DNA of 55,058 nucleotides from Candidatus Kapaibacterium sp. (GCA_028284775.1 JANQRB010000172.1:1-55058); one strand, 5' to 3'; positions 33,952 to 43,745 are shown, numbered from the stretch's first letter. The notes: generated by a model not told the origin, from the letters alone. A program made the numbers and translations.

Positions 33952-36042
33952 TCACGGCCGCACTACAATCATCACACTCCGCCGAAACTCCCCGCTCTCC
34001 ACCAGAACTACGTAGCCTCCAGGCGCCAAACCGGCCGCAGACAAGGCCAAACGGTGCTCCCCCGCAGCCAGCCTTCCCTGAAAGATGCTGCGCCGCATCT
34101 GACCGCGCATGTCGTAGACTGCGACGTTTAGATCCCTTAACTCCCTCAGATGGAGCCCTAGAATCGCCCGCTCCGAGATCGGGTTCGGTTCGATCTGTAA
34201 CTGCAAGTGTTTAACAGTACCATCACCTACCTCGCTGGCCGTCGGCAACAGCGGAATCTCCACAGCGTTAAGGACGGGGCGCTTTAGAGAGTCGCCGTGG
34301 TATATGCTGACGAAGGCTACTAAACGCAGCTGCGGAAGACGCCAATCTTCGTGCAGCGAGAAAGAATATTCCCAGTCATAGTCCTTATCCACCTCCGGTG
34401 TTGTAGGAATAAGGCCGGCCGCGCCCCAGGTGCCGGTGGGAATCGCGCGTACGACGTCGTTGTGCACATAGCCGATCACGGGATTACCTTTCCCATAATA
34501 GGGATGCCCGGCTTCATTATGATACTGGTTACCCTGATCCCAGCCTCGGCCTTCGCCCGCCAGACCATCCTCGACGATGTAAAGGTTTATGCGATAATCG
34601 GCCGGGGGCGCGTAGTCCAGAAAACCTGCGGTGAGCCTGACAGTCGCCGTTTGCTCGGCGGCGTTATAGCTATGGTCCATTGCAAGGGACACCGACGATC
34701 CCTCCGCCAGCAGCTCCGCCAGTCGCTCCTGCCAATCCACCCGGCTGACCGGTATGTTGTCCATGCCGAAGCTGCGACGACTGAGCAGGGCCTGCGGGTA
34801 GCCCGGCCGGAAGTCATCCGCCAGTGCTTCCGTCAAAGGCAAAGCCATCGCATCGCCGCGATGGATGGCAACAGCGATAAGCGAAGGAAACAAAGGACGC
34901 AAACGGTCGATGAACACCGCGCCGTCGGGACAGGCCGCGCACCAGGTACCGGTGAATTCTTCCAGCAGGGGGCGCATCGGCGTCCGCCGGCCTGTGTACA
35001 CCAGCAGCGGCGCAGACAGGATAACATCGGGCGGAAGACCGGCGGTCCCGCCGTTGATACCTGTCAGCTCGAGCTGCAGCGTGTGATAACGGCCGCCGTC
35101 TACCGCTGTCCAGTTTTGCGGGAAGCTAAGGCCTTGCGCTTCGTTGGTCGCAATCTGAAGGCCGTCGAGCCTGCCTGACAAGGGCGGCATATCGTCAATG
35201 CTGTAATCCAGCGAAAGGGAATGGATGGTCTCCCGACCGTAGTTCACGATCCGGAACGCCGGCTGCACGTCCTCGCCTTCCTCGACAGCGGTCGGCAGCT
35301 CTAGACCCTTCAGAATCAAGCCGACGGCCGGACGACTGCCCTGAACAAAACGGATTACGCGGTCATCAGTGGCGGCGGCGGAGTTCGGAATTTGGGCATA
35401 TTCCGGACTACCCGCTACCTGAATCGCGCGCTGCCCGGAAGCGTCTAGTGCACCGACGCTTGCCGTGAGCGGCGCCGGTGTCCGGCCCCAGTTGTGAACA
35501 ATGTCGAAATCTCCCTGCTCGTACAGCCGGATTGCAAAGGAGACATTGTTGTCGCTTCCGCCCGCCGCCGGAAATTGACTGACCGAACGCCACTGTATCA
35601 CGTGAACGCGCTCAGGCGCCGTACCATAAGTCCAGGCAAGGACTTCGTCAGGCGTGCCGATGCCCGGCGCCAGATGAAAGTCGTCCCATAAAGCGAAAAT
35701 AGCAGGGCGGGGAGCCGTCTCGGCATGCAAATCGGTATTGGCGGCAGGACTGTGTTCCGCCGCCGGGTCGAAACTGATATAGCCATTGTCACTCGCCCGA
35801 TAAGCATCCACTTGCCGGCCAAAAAAATGCCAGGCAAAGGGCAGGGGCTGCCAATCGGAAAGCCGATCATTGGACGGTGAACTAAGCAGCACAGCGGCCG
35901 ACTGCGTATACGAGTAGTCCGGTGTGGTTCCGACATCGAGAACAGTATAATACTCCTGGCTCGTAGCCGCGACTCCGCCGGCAAGTAAGGCCAGCGCAGG
36001 TATCAGACGGCGCAAAGCAAGCTCGAACATAGTAGATTTCAT
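33952..36042 (-). CDS. Omp28-related thioredoxin-fold protein with T9SS sorting domain (right trio)
   Basis: The 696-residue paralog of 25080-27149 has the same order of parts: signal peptide, N-terminal beta region (DWQPLPFAWHFFGR, ASDNGYISFD, VHVIQWRSV, SFAIRLYEQGDFDIVHN), CARDB-like domain, Omp28 domain with redox motif GTWCAAC, and a T9SS sorting domain (IEPNPISERAILGLHL ... LAPGGYVVLVESG). The CxxC spacers differ (Gly-Ser in the left copy, Ala-Ala here). An alternative start ATG lies four codons downstream at 36030. It starts 9 bases after the BNR gene ends, so the two form an operon. It is convergent with the second ATPase gene; no strong terminator is seen in the 131-bp gap. Confidence 0.82.
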   Translation of the reverse strand: MKSTMFELALRRLIPALALLAGGVAATSQEYYTVLDVGTTPDYSYTQSAAVLLSSPSNDRLSDWQPLPFAWHFFGRQVDAYRASDNGYISFDPAAEHSPAANTDLHAETAPRPAIFALWDDFHLAPGIGTPDEVLAWTYGTAPERVHVIQWRSVSQFPAAGGSDNNVSFAIRLYEQGDFDIVHNWGRTPAPLTASVGALDASGQRAIQVAGSPEYAQIPNSAAATDDRVIRFVQGSRPAVGLILKGLELPTAVEEGEDVQPAFRIVNYGRETIHSLSLDYSIDDMPPLSGRLDGLQIATNEAQGLSFPQNWTAVDGGRYHTLQLELTGINGGTAGLPPDVILSAPLLVYTGRRTPMRPLLEEFTGTWCAACPDGAVFIDRLRPLFPSLIAVAIHRGDAMALPLTEALADDFRPGYPQALLSRRSFGMDNIPVSRVDWQERLAELLAEGSSVSLAMDHSYNAAEQTATVRLTAGFLDYAPPADYRINLYIVEDGLAGEGRGWDQGNQYHNEAGHPYYGKGNPVIGYVHNDVVRAIPTGTWGAAGLIPTTPEVDKDYDWEYSFSLHEDWRLPQLRLVAFVSIYHGDSLKRPVLNAVEIPLLPTASEVGDGTVKHLQLQIEPNPISERAILGLHLRELRDLNVAVYDMRGQMRRSIFQGRLAAGEHRLALSAAGLAPGGYVVLVESGEFRRSVMIVVRP

Positions 36043-36051
36043 TTTTGTGAC

Positions 36052-38163
36052 CTATTTACTGATGATGAGCGCTTGGGTGAACGTCCTGTTGTCGCTGCGG
36101 ACGCGCAGTAGATACCAGCCCGAATGCAGAGCTACCGTGGGCAATGTCCATCCTTCAGCGGGAATTTCCGCCAATTCGTAGGCGGCACGCACAACACCGC
36201 GAAGGTCATAGAGCTCCAGGCGCCATGGGCCGGACAGCGTCCCGCCGGGTAAGATACGCACACTCTCGCGCGCCGGCTGAGGATAAAGGAGCAGACCCGG
36301 CCCTCCTCCGCTGACGGTCGTTTCGGATACCGACGTGGCTTTGCCGCCCGTTTCAAACCAATGTGTTACGAAGGACGAGGACCACTCGCTGTCGCCTTCG
36401 CTGCTGTGCAAGAGGATTTCAATGAAAAAAACGGTGTTGGCCTGCAGACCAGTGACTTCAACTGCATTGCCCGCGATGCCATAACGTTCGAACACAACGC
36501 TGCGAACCGGCCCGTCCATGGTGAAGATCCGAAGATCATAGCTGTGCTCATCATTCAGATGCTCCCACTCCACCGTCAGCGTAGTCGGGTTGTCGAAGCT
36601 TTGGTTGAGGGGGTGCAGAATTGTCGGCGGCGCAATAAAATCTTCCTGCTCGCGCGTGTAGAAAAGAAAGTGCTCGCGCCAGTCGCTGGTCATCGGACCG
36701 GCCAGCGCCCGCAGGCGCGCATGATAACGATTGGCAAACTGCAGGCCGCCCACGATCAGACTTGTGTCGCTGAGGGTGGTATCCAGCACGACCTGGCTCT
36801 CGTCCTCCCAATTCGGATTATAAAAGACATCGCTGAAGGGAAAATGCTCGCTGAGCTGCAATTGGTAGGTCTGGGCGCCTTCGACGGCTGTCCATGCAAT
36901 TCGAACACCATCTGTCGGCAGGTTATGAAACGGCCGCGGTTCGGTAAACAGGGGAAAATGTAAACGCTCCTTGCCATCGAATTGAATCAGAGCGCCATAA
37001 CCGTAGGCCGCGATCGCTTTGTCGGCAGAGGGATACATGATGAAGTTGATGTTGTCAAACCCACCGACATTAGGCGGATATTCCTGCACCCAACTCTGAC
37101 CGCCGTCGCGGGTACGCAGGATTTTTCCCAGATGACCGACGGCTATGCCATTGTCGGCGTCCGCGAAAGCCAGATCAATCAATCCGGCTTCGGCATCGTG
37201 AAGCTGGTCCAGTTGTTCTACCCAGTGCATGCCGCCGTCCGTCGTATGCAGCACGACATCGCGAAAAACACCGCCGCCGCTGCCTTGTTGCCGACGGCCG
37301 GCCGCCCAGCCGCGCTGCGCATCGATAAAATCGAATTCATAAGCTTCTTCAAATACCGTGACGGACTGCGCCCAGCTTGCGCCGCCATTGTCTGAGCGCC
37401 ACAGGCTGAAGCCATCTCCGCCCAGCGTCCGGCCAAAGAGGAAGATCACGCCATCGGCGGGGCTGTAGATTTGCGGCAGATACTGTCGTCCCGCCGGCAT
37501 CGTAATCTCCTGCAGTGTCTGCCAGCCGTCCGTTGTGCGCAGCAGACTGCCGTTGTGCCAGGGCCGGCTGTTGACCTGCTCGGGAATACTGTTCCATTTG
37601 AGTGCTACGCCCCGGTCGGCATCGTTCATTGCCACCGCCATAACGCGACTCTCCAAACCGGAAACCTTAAGGCGCTGCCAGCTGGATCCGCCATCATTGC
37701 TATGCTGGATAAAACCCCGCTGAAACTGACTGCCGTCGGGTCCGTAGCGGCCTGTTCCGCCGACCACGACCAGTTTTTCCGGCGTCGGATGGGCGATCGC
37801 CAGCAAATTGTCGCCCTTGGTATCGTCACGCCACATCTCAAGCCAGGATTCACCGCCATCCGTCGAACGCAGTATCAGTGAGTAGACTTTGGTCTGAATA
37901 TCGCTCACGGGAATAAACTGGGTTCCCATGCGGACCAGATGTTGCCCGTCGGCGGCGGCCAGCGCGCTGCGAAAAGGCAGGTAATGACGCAACTGGGTTG
38001 TATCCGTCACTTCCCAGCGGCCGGTAGTCTGCGCAGCCAGAGGCGGCCCATAAAGAATCGCAAGGCCGGCAGTCAGCGCCAGCAGTTGCCGCAGAACAAA
38101 CGATCGATATCGCGCCCGTCCCGGCTCAATGCAGTTATTTCCGAATAATGTTAACGTGGCCAT
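36052..38163 (-). CDS. BNR/YCF48-type repeat protein with fibronectin III-like and T9SS sorting domains (right trio)
   Basis: The start is set at the ATG at 38163, with AGAGGTGA upstream; the open frame continues to 38217 without a ribosome site. The 703-residue product has a signal peptide ending near Pro-Leu-Ala-Ala-Gln, about six YCF48/BNR-type blades (LILRSTDGGESW, LWRSDNGGASW, VLHTTDGGMHW, ILRTRDGGQSW), two fibronectin III-like domains, and a T9SS sorting domain (LLLYPQPARESVRIL ... LHSGWYLLRVRSD). It matches the paralog at 22805-24856 in domain order and length. Surface location is expected; ligand unknown. Confidence 0.8.
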   Translation of the reverse strand: MATLTLFGNNCIEPGRARYRSFVLRQLLALTAGLAILYGPPLAAQTTGRWEVTDTTQLRHYLPFRSALAAADGQHLVRMGTQFIPVSDIQTKVYSLILRSTDGGESWLEMWRDDTKGDNLLAIAHPTPEKLVVVGGTGRYGPDGSQFQRGFIQHSNDGGSSWQRLKVSGLESRVMAVAMNDADRGVALKWNSIPEQVNSRPWHNGSLLRTTDGWQTLQEITMPAGRQYLPQIYSPADGVIFLFGRTLGGDGFSLWRSDNGGASWAQSVTVFEEAYEFDFIDAQRGWAAGRRQQGSGGGVFRDVVLHTTDGGMHWVEQLDQLHDAEAGLIDLAFADADNGIAVGHLGKILRTRDGGQSWVQEYPPNVGGFDNINFIMYPSADKAIAAYGYGALIQFDGKERLHFPLFTEPRPFHNLPTDGVRIAWTAVEGAQTYQLQLSEHFPFSDVFYNPNWEDESQVVLDTTLSDTSLIVGGLQFANRYHARLRALAGPMTSDWREHFLFYTREQEDFIAPPTILHPLNQSFDNPTTLTVEWEHLNDEHSYDLRIFTMDGPVRSVVFERYGIAGNAVEVTGLQANTVFFIEILLHSSEGDSEWSSSFVTHWFETGGKATSVSETTVSGGGPGLLLYPQPARESVRILPGGTLSGPWRLELYDLRGVVRAAYELAEIPAEGWTLPTVALHSGWYLLRVRSDNRTFTQALIISK

Positions 38164-38434
38164 GCTATCACCTCTGGTTGATTTGGAAGCAGCAGTCATA
38201 GTTAATTCCGCGGGCAAAAAGCAGGCAGTACGACTCCGCTCGCCCGCATGCTGCGGAGCCGATACTGCTCACTGGTTGGAAACCGATGGCATAGAGCATC
38301 AGGACCGCTGCCGCGTTACGCTTTCGGATTAGGTATTTATTATGTACCGGGCCTGCAAACGGTGGGAACAGCGCCGCAATGATGAGCTCGACAGAATAGC
38401 CGAATCGACCGATGAAGATACGTTCGGTGTACAG

Positions 38435-40147
38435 TCAGTCGAGCGAGCTCAGCCAGGAGCTGAGATTGCCATAGGAAGAAATCTCTAACTTGCGGCGAAT
38501 ACGCTGGCGATGTGTGTAAACGGTTTTAACGGACATAACCAGCATTTCGGCGATAGCGGCGGCGGAAAGGTCGAGACGAATCAGCGCGCAGATTTTGCGT
38601 TCCATCGGCGTTAAGGCCGGAAAGCGCCGAGCCAGCAGCGTCATAAACTCCTGATGTTGATCGATAAAACGCTGGTCCGGCGATTCCACCACCTCGTCGC
38701 CGCTGATTGTACGGCGTATGACGCTCCGCAGATTGTCTACCCCGCGGCTGCGTTGACGCGGCGTGCCGGCGGCGATTTTCTGCAGCCCGGCATCTATCCG
38801 GCCAAGCAGTTCATGCATCTGCAATAATTGCAGGGAGGTCTCCGCGAGGTCTTGCTGTTTGCTTAACAGCTCTTCTTTCATTCGCTCCAGATGGCGCTGC
38901 AGATCAGCTGTTTCGCGTTCGGACTCACAGACGGCAAGTCGTGTTTCCATGGCCGTCATTTTGGCGAGATCAGCGCCGGCATTCTGTTCGTCCTGGATGC
39001 TCTGCATGCATTTTCGATGCGCCAGAGCGTCGGCGGTCCGTCCCTGCTTCTCGGCCACGTCGGCCAACATCATATGGATGTCACACAACTGCTCCTTTTC
39101 CCGTCGCGCTTCGGCCAGCGCCAGAGCATTTTGAAGTTCGGACCAGGCCTCCTGCAGGCGACCACTGTACAGTAACAGGCGTCCGCGCGCTCTGCTGATC
39201 CCCGCTTCCAGGTTCATCTCCTGCCCGGCGGACAAAGCTACAGCGACATCCAGGTCTGCTTCGGCTTCGTCGTAACGGCCCAGGTCTATTTTCACAATCG
39301 CTTTATGCATCACGGTACGCGCCTCCATCCAGGTGTTGCCGATAGCGTGGTAACCGGCCTCGCATTCCTCGAAACACGCGAGCGCCTCTTGCGGTCGGTT
39401 CCAATCGATCAGGATCGTCCCCTTGTTAAACTGGCAACCAAGGATTCCTACGTCATCACCGCATGACCGAAAGCTTTCGACAGCGGCGGCGTAGTAGCGA
39501 ATTGCAAGCTCGAAGGACCACATTCGGTTATGCGTCGTGCCGATGTTGGCCAGGGTAGAGGCCTTGAGTAATTCGTCGCCTGTTTGCTCGGCAATGAGCA
39601 AACTCTTTTGTTGATATTCGAGCGCACGCGGCAAATCATGAAGCTGTTGGAAGACATAGGCGAAATTGCCGTACAGGCTGCCCGCCTTATGTTGATCTTT
39701 CAAGCTTTGAGCGAAGGCTTCGGCTTTGCGAAAGTACTGCAATGCATGGCGAAAGGACGACAGCTGGGCATAGCTATAGCCGCAGCCGTTGAGCGCCGAG
39801 ACCTGCGCGCTCACATCGCCTAGCGCGCGCGCTGAAGCCAGCGCCTGTTTGTACAGCGAAAGAGCCCTGCGGTTTTCACCTCTGGCTGTTCGACAACGAG
39901 CGATATTCATCAGGCTGTCGAACTCGGCCGCCCGCAGCCGCTGTCGTCTGGCAAGCCTTCGCGCTTCTTCCGCGTAGTCGAGCGCGCGTTCGTTGTCGCT
40001 GCGGTAGAGCAAAAAACACAATTCGTTTAAGGCCGCGGCCCGTGTGGCGGCATCCGTCTCTTCCTGCAGCAATCGCTCTGATCGCCGCAGCCGTTCTTCG
40101 GCTTCCAGGGGATTCGCCGGTGCTACCAGCGCTAAGGTTGAGCTCAT
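38435..40147 (-). CDS. TPR-repeat LuxR-type transcriptional regulator (right trio)
   Basis: The start is placed at the ATG at 40147; a TTG at 40180 in the same frame is possible. The 570-residue product is built like its paralog at 20706-22400: TPR helices over residues ~10-390 (ALQYFRKAEAFAQSLKD, ALEYQQKSLLIAEQTGD), a coiled coil (~390-460), and a C-terminal LuxR-type helix-turn-helix (LTPMERKICALIRLDLSAAAIA, SVKTVYTHRQRIRRKLE). It has no receiver or membrane domain. It lies 271 bp upstream of the BNR-Omp28 pair on the same strand, so it may regulate that operon. The 271-bp region on its other side, before the MBOAT gene, shows no feature I can support. Confidence 0.85.
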   Translation of the reverse strand: MSSTLALVAPANPLEAEERLRRSERLLQEETDAATRAAALNELCFLLYRSDNERALDYAEEARRLARRQRLRAAEFDSLMNIARCRTARGENRRALSLYKQALASARALGDVSAQVSALNGCGYSYAQLSSFRHALQYFRKAEAFAQSLKDQHKAGSLYGNFAYVFQQLHDLPRALEYQQKSLLIAEQTGDELLKASTLANIGTTHNRMWSFELAIRYYAAAVESFRSCGDDVGILGCQFNKGTILIDWNRPQEALACFEECEAGYHAIGNTWMEARTVMHKAIVKIDLGRYDEAEADLDVAVALSAGQEMNLEAGISRARGRLLLYSGRLQEAWSELQNALALAEARREKEQLCDIHMMLADVAEKQGRTADALAHRKCMQSIQDEQNAGADLAKMTAMETRLAVCESERETADLQRHLERMKEELLSKQQDLAETSLQLLQMHELLGRIDAGLQKIAAGTPRQRSRGVDNLRSVIRRTISGDEVVESPDQRFIDQHQEFMTLLARRFPALTPMERKICALIRLDLSAAAIAEMLVMSVKTVYTHRQRIRRKLEISSYGNLSSWLSSLD

Positions 40148-40418
40148 AAGCCAAATGGTATATACCTGAGTGTTTCGCAAGAAGCAATGATGGAATCTTC
40201 AAGGTCTGCGATGAAACAGCCGCGACAAAGGTTACAGCGCGGCGGGTTATTCGGACGGCTCTACAGTCGCCAGCCGCCCTCTTTTGCTTCACATTTGCAT
40301 CTCGTGCTATATTGCCGTAAATCGAGAATTCGAAAACGGAAGTTCGCTTATTGACGGCAACATTCTTCCTTGTCACTGCCTGATGCGACACCCCGCGGCG
40401 GCGGCCTGATCGACTACT

Positions 40419-41885
40419 ATGCTGTTCAACTCCTTCGAGTTTGCCGTATTCTTTCCGGTGGTGCTGCTCTTATACTTTGCACTGCCCTACCGCTATCGTT
40501 GGATGCTGCTGCTCGGCGCCAGCTACTATTTTTACATGTGCTGGAAGGTTGAATATGCCGCGCTTATCATCGTGTCCACCCTCGTCGATTATGTCGCGGC
40601 CGCCCGCATCGCCGCGGCAAGGCAGCCGTCGCGACGCAAGGCATATCTCGCGTGCAGCATAGCGGCCAATTTGGGAATTCTCTTCGCGTTTAAGTACTTT
40701 AACTTTGTTAACGATTCGCTGCGCGCGCTCTTCAACGAGTTTAACATTTTCTACGAAGTGCCCGCCTTCGAGCTGCTGCTGCCGGTCGGCATCTCCTTCT
40801 ATACCTTTCAATCGCTTTCCTATACGATCGATGTGTACCGCGGCCGGCAGCAGCCGGAGCGTCACCTCGGCATTTTCGCTCTGTACGTTTCGTTTTTTCC
40901 GCAGCTGGTGGCAGGCCCCATCGAACGTTCGACGCATCTGCTGCCGCAATTTCGCCGTCGCTTCGATTTCGACTATCGACGGGTGACCGACGGACTGAAA
41001 CTAATGGCCTGGGGCTTCTTCAAAAAGCTCGTCATTGCCGACCGGGTAGCCGTGATCGTGGACATCATCTACGCCAATCCGAGCGACTATACCGGCCTGG
41101 CTTTGATCGCCGCCACCGTCTTTTTCGCCTTTCAGATTTACTGCGACTTCTCCGGCTACTCGGATATCGCCATCGGCGCCGCGCAGATTATGGGCTACGA
41201 TCTGATGGACAATTTCAATCGTCCCTATCACGCTCGATCGATCGGCGACTTCTGGCGGCGCTGGCATATTTCGCTCTCTACCTGGTTTCGCGATTACGTC
41301 TATATTCCGCTGGGCGGCAGCCGTGTGCCCGTCAGCCGGATGCAGCTCAACCTGCTTCTGACCTTCGTCATCAGCGGCCTGTGGCACGGCGCTAACTGGA
41401 CCTTTGTCGTCTGGGGTGCGCTGCACGCTGTCTACATGATCATTGGCCGCGCGGGTGCGCCGCTGCGACAGGCCCTGGCACGCCGGCTGGGACTGGACCG
41501 GCTGCCCACGCTTTACAAGGCGATGCAGATTCTGACGACATTCGCGCTCGTCTGCTATGCTTGGATCTTTTTCCGGGCCGCCTCGCTGGCCGATGCCTGG
41601 TACATCAGTACACATCTGTTTAGCGACCTCGGGCTGCTGTTCGACCCGGCCGGACTGCGGGCCCTGATCGCCAATACCGGCCTGTCGTTCAACCGATTGG
41701 CCGTGGCGGTGGCGGCGATCGTCTTTATGGAGATCGTCCACCTGATGCAGCGCCATAGCGGCATCAGGCACATGCTGTCCGGAAAACCCGCATGGCTGCG
41801 CTGGCCAATATATTACGCCGTTTTGATGGCGATCCTCCTGCTGGGCGTCTTCGAAGAAAATCAATTCATTTACTTTCAGTTTTAA
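40419..41885 (+). CDS. MBOAT family O-acyltransferase (AlgI-like)
   Basis: The 488-residue polytopic membrane protein has the AlgI/DltB-type marks: N-terminal SFEFAVFFPVVLLLYFALP, GISFYTFQSLSYTIDVYRG, FPQLVAGPIER, DFWRRWHISLSTWFRDYVYIPLGG (near residue 277) and the catalytic region SGLWHGANWTFVVWGALHA (His near 322, second His near 337). AlgI-type proteins move acyl groups from a cytoplasmic donor across the inner membrane to a periplasmic acceptor protein that O-acylates a polysaccharide. The downstream SGNH-type gene is the expected partner. Which polysaccharide is modified cannot be told, since no glycan synthesis genes are in the window. Confidence 0.93.
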   Translation: MLFNSFEFAVFFPVVLLLYFALPYRYRWMLLLGASYYFYMCWKVEYAALIIVSTLVDYVAAARIAAARQPSRRKAYLACSIAANLGILFAFKYFNFVNDSLRALFNEFNIFYEVPAFELLLPVGISFYTFQSLSYTIDVYRGRQQPERHLGIFALYVSFFPQLVAGPIERSTHLLPQFRRRFDFDYRRVTDGLKLMAWGFFKKLVIADRVAVIVDIIYANPSDYTGLALIAATVFFAFQIYCDFSGYSDIAIGAAQIMGYDLMDNFNRPYHARSIGDFWRRWHISLSTWFRDYVYIPLGGSRVPVSRMQLNLLLTFVISGLWHGANWTFVVWGALHAVYMIIGRAGAPLRQALARRLGLDRLPTLYKAMQILTTFALVCYAWIFFRAASLADAWYISTHLFSDLGLLFDPAGLRALIANTGLSFNRLAVAVAAIVFMEIVHLMQRHSGIRHMLSGKPAWLRWPIYYAVLMAILLLGVFEENQFIYFQF

Positions 41886-41888
41886 GTC

Positions 41889-41915
41889 GGAGGAGCACGC
41901 GGTCCGCGCCGGACC
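41889..41915 (+). promoter_or_regulatory. GGAGGAG site followed by hairpin, before the SGNH-type gene
   Basis: A strong GGAGGAG (41889-41895) lies 33 bases before the next ATG, too far for normal use. A GGTCCG-CGC-CGGACC hairpin (41901-41915) sits between them. If folded in the mRNA, it would bring the ribosome site close to the ATG at 41929, which has no closer site. This is inferred from sequence geometry only. Confidence 0.35.
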
Positions 41916-41928
41916 CGACATTGCAACG

Positions 41929-43023
41929 ATGAAAAAATTCCTGTCCAGACTGCTGCTACTGCTTCCGCTTCCAGCCATGGTGCTGGCAGTCAATATTGCC
42001 GTCGATCCCGGCAACCTCTATTCCGACGGCCACTATGAACGGACGATGGCCGCGTATCTGCTGGCGGACAGCAATGTGGCGAATGTACGGGACTGCAACG
42101 AGCGGCTGGTGCACAAGCTCTACAGCGCCGGACGGCAGGACCCGCCGGATGTGCTGGTGATCGGCAGCAGCCGTTCGTGGCAGATACGCGCGGCCGTGGC
42201 CGCGCCGCGCACGCTGTACAATGCGAGCATTCCGGGCGCCACTCTGGAAGACTACCTGGCGGTCTATGGGATGTTCCGCGAGGCCGGATTGCTGCCGCGA
42301 ACCTGCATCATCAGCGCCGATCCCTGGATCGTGAATCCCGGCTTTGTCATGAGCGACATGCATTGGTACACGGTCCGGGAATCCTATGCCTACACCGCCA
42401 ATCTGCTCGAGCTGGCGACGGTGCCCGACGCATTTGTTTCCGACGGTCTCATAGCCGAGAAGCTGACGATGGCGCTCTCGCCCCGCTACTTTCAAGCCTC
42501 CTTTACGATGTGGCTCAATGATGTCAAAGTAGCGCTGCGGGGCGGCGAGGCGCTGCACCCCAGTCCGGACAGCATCGGCGACGGCAAGTTCCGTCTGCGG
42601 GACGGCAGCCTGAGCTACAGCTTCGACTACCGCCGCAAGAGCAGCGACGAGCTGGAAGCGCTGGCCGTAAGCTTCGCCAATCGCAAACCCTTCTATGGGA
42701 TGGGTGAATTCGAACAGTTGGACAGCGCCACCTGCGCACGCTTCGAAGCATTACTGGATCTGATGCAGCGCGACGGCGTGCAGCCGCTGCTCTTCCTGGC
42801 GCCCTATCACCCCACGACTTATCGAATACTGAAAATGGAAGGCGGCTTTGAAATCCTGAGCGTAGTGGAAGAGTATTACCGGGACCTGGCGCAGCGCCGC
42901 TCACTGCCGCTCGCCGGCTCCTACGATCCGCAGCGCTGCGCCAGCACGGCTGCTGACTTCTACGACCCTCTGCATCCCAAGGAAGGCAGCGTGGCTCGGC
43001 TGCTTGCTCCCCTGATGCCATAA
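41929..43023 (+). CDS. SGNH/AlgJ-X-like O-acetyltransferase partner of MBOAT
   Basis: The 364-residue product has an N-terminal signal or anchor (LLLLPLPAMVLAVNIAV), the nucleophile motif VIGSSRSWQIR (Ser near residue 80) and a C-terminal catalytic-type block FYDPLHPKEG (Asp-x-x-His, near 347). These are the marks of SGNH-fold acyl esterases/transferases that pair with MBOAT proteins. It would accept acyl groups on the periplasmic side and place them on a glycan. It follows the MBOAT gene by 43 bases on the same strand. Its stop lies 14 bases from the convergent response-regulator gene, with a TGAGTCTC-A-GAGACTCA dyad at 43032-43048 overlapping that gene's 3' end. Confidence 0.75.
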   Translation: MKKFLSRLLLLLPLPAMVLAVNIAVDPGNLYSDGHYERTMAAYLLADSNVANVRDCNERLVHKLYSAGRQDPPDVLVIGSSRSWQIRAAVAAPRTLYNASIPGATLEDYLAVYGMFREAGLLPRTCIISADPWIVNPGFVMSDMHWYTVRESYAYTANLLELATVPDAFVSDGLIAEKLTMALSPRYFQASFTMWLNDVKVALRGGEALHPSPDSIGDGKFRLRDGSLSYSFDYRRKSSDELEALAVSFANRKPFYGMGEFEQLDSATCARFEALLDLMQRDGVQPLLFLAPYHPTTYRILKMEGGFEILSVVEEYYRDLAQRRSLPLAGSYDPQRCASTAADFYDPLHPKEGSVARLLAPLMP

Positions 43024-43037
43024 CCAGGGCGTGAGTC

Positions 43038-43745
43038 TCAGAGACTCAACTTTTCCCTGAAAAGCTGCGATTGCCGCCGCGACATGGGGATGTCGATATC
43101 CTGCGGCATCTCCAGCGTCAGCCGTTCGGAAAGCACCTGACGAATGGCCCGAATATGCTGCAGATTAATGATATGTTTGCGCCCCGCCCGAAAGAAGACC
43201 TGCGGGTCCAGCCGTTCTTCGAGGTAGCTGAGCGAGCGCAGAATCAGGGGCCGCTGACGCTCGAAATACAGGCGGCAGTAATTGCCCTCCGATTCAATCA
43301 GAAATATCTGTTCGAGACGCACAAACCAGCAGCGTTCGCGCTCGCGCACGAAAATTCGTTCGTGCGCGAGCAAAGGCGTTTCGCGCTCTTGCTTTTGCAT
43401 CAGGGCACGCACTCTTTCCACGGCGCAGCGCATACGCTCCGGATCGATCGGCTTCAGCAGATAGTCCAGGGCATTCAGCTCGAAGGCTTTGACGGCAAAG
43501 GCATCATAGGCCGTTGTAAATACGACCGGTGGAGTGGCAGTCATTTCTTCGAGCATGGCAAAGGCATTTTTGCCCGGCATTTCAATGTCGAGAAACATAA
43601 GGTCGGGACGCAGTTCAGCGGCCCGTGCCAGTCCTTCGTCGGCATTGCAGGCCTCCCCGACGACGTCGATGTCCGGATACTGCAGCAGAAGGCGCCGCAG
43701 CTCCTGCCGGGCCAGCCGTTCATCGTCAATGAGCAGAGCTCTCAT
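43038..43745 (-). CDS. LytTR-family response regulator
   Basis: The 235-residue product has an N-terminal receiver domain (LIDDERLARQE with acidic pocket, phospho-acceptor Asp in LMFLDIEMPG near residue 53, TAYDAFAVKAF, LLKPID) and a C-terminal LytTR DNA-binding domain (ERCWFVRLEQIFLIESEGNY, FFRAGRKHIINLQHIRAIRQ, IPMSRRQSQLF). LytTR regulators bind short direct repeats and respond to LytS-type kinases. The kinase gene overlaps this gene by 20 bp and ends inside its start, so the pair is translationally coupled. Target genes are unknown; the adjacent acylation and surface-protein genes are candidates. Confidence 0.93.
   Translation of the reverse strand: MRALLIDDERLARQELRRLLLQYPDIDVVGEACNADEGLARAAELRPDLMFLDIEMPGKNAFAMLEEMTATPPVVFTTAYDAFAVKAFELNALDYLLKPIDPERMRCAVERVRALMQKQERETPLLAHERIFVRERERCWFVRLEQIFLIESEGNYCRLYFERQRPLILRSLSYLEERLDPQVFFRAGRKHIINLQHIRAIRQVLSERLTLEMPQDIDIPMSRRQSQLFREKLSL

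Noticed and set aside
43032..43048. Terminator between the SGNH-type and response-regulator genes
   Set aside because: The dyad TGAGTCTC-A-GAGACTCA has almost no loop, and it overlaps the 3' end of the regulator gene; only TTTT with an AC gap follows on the plus strand.
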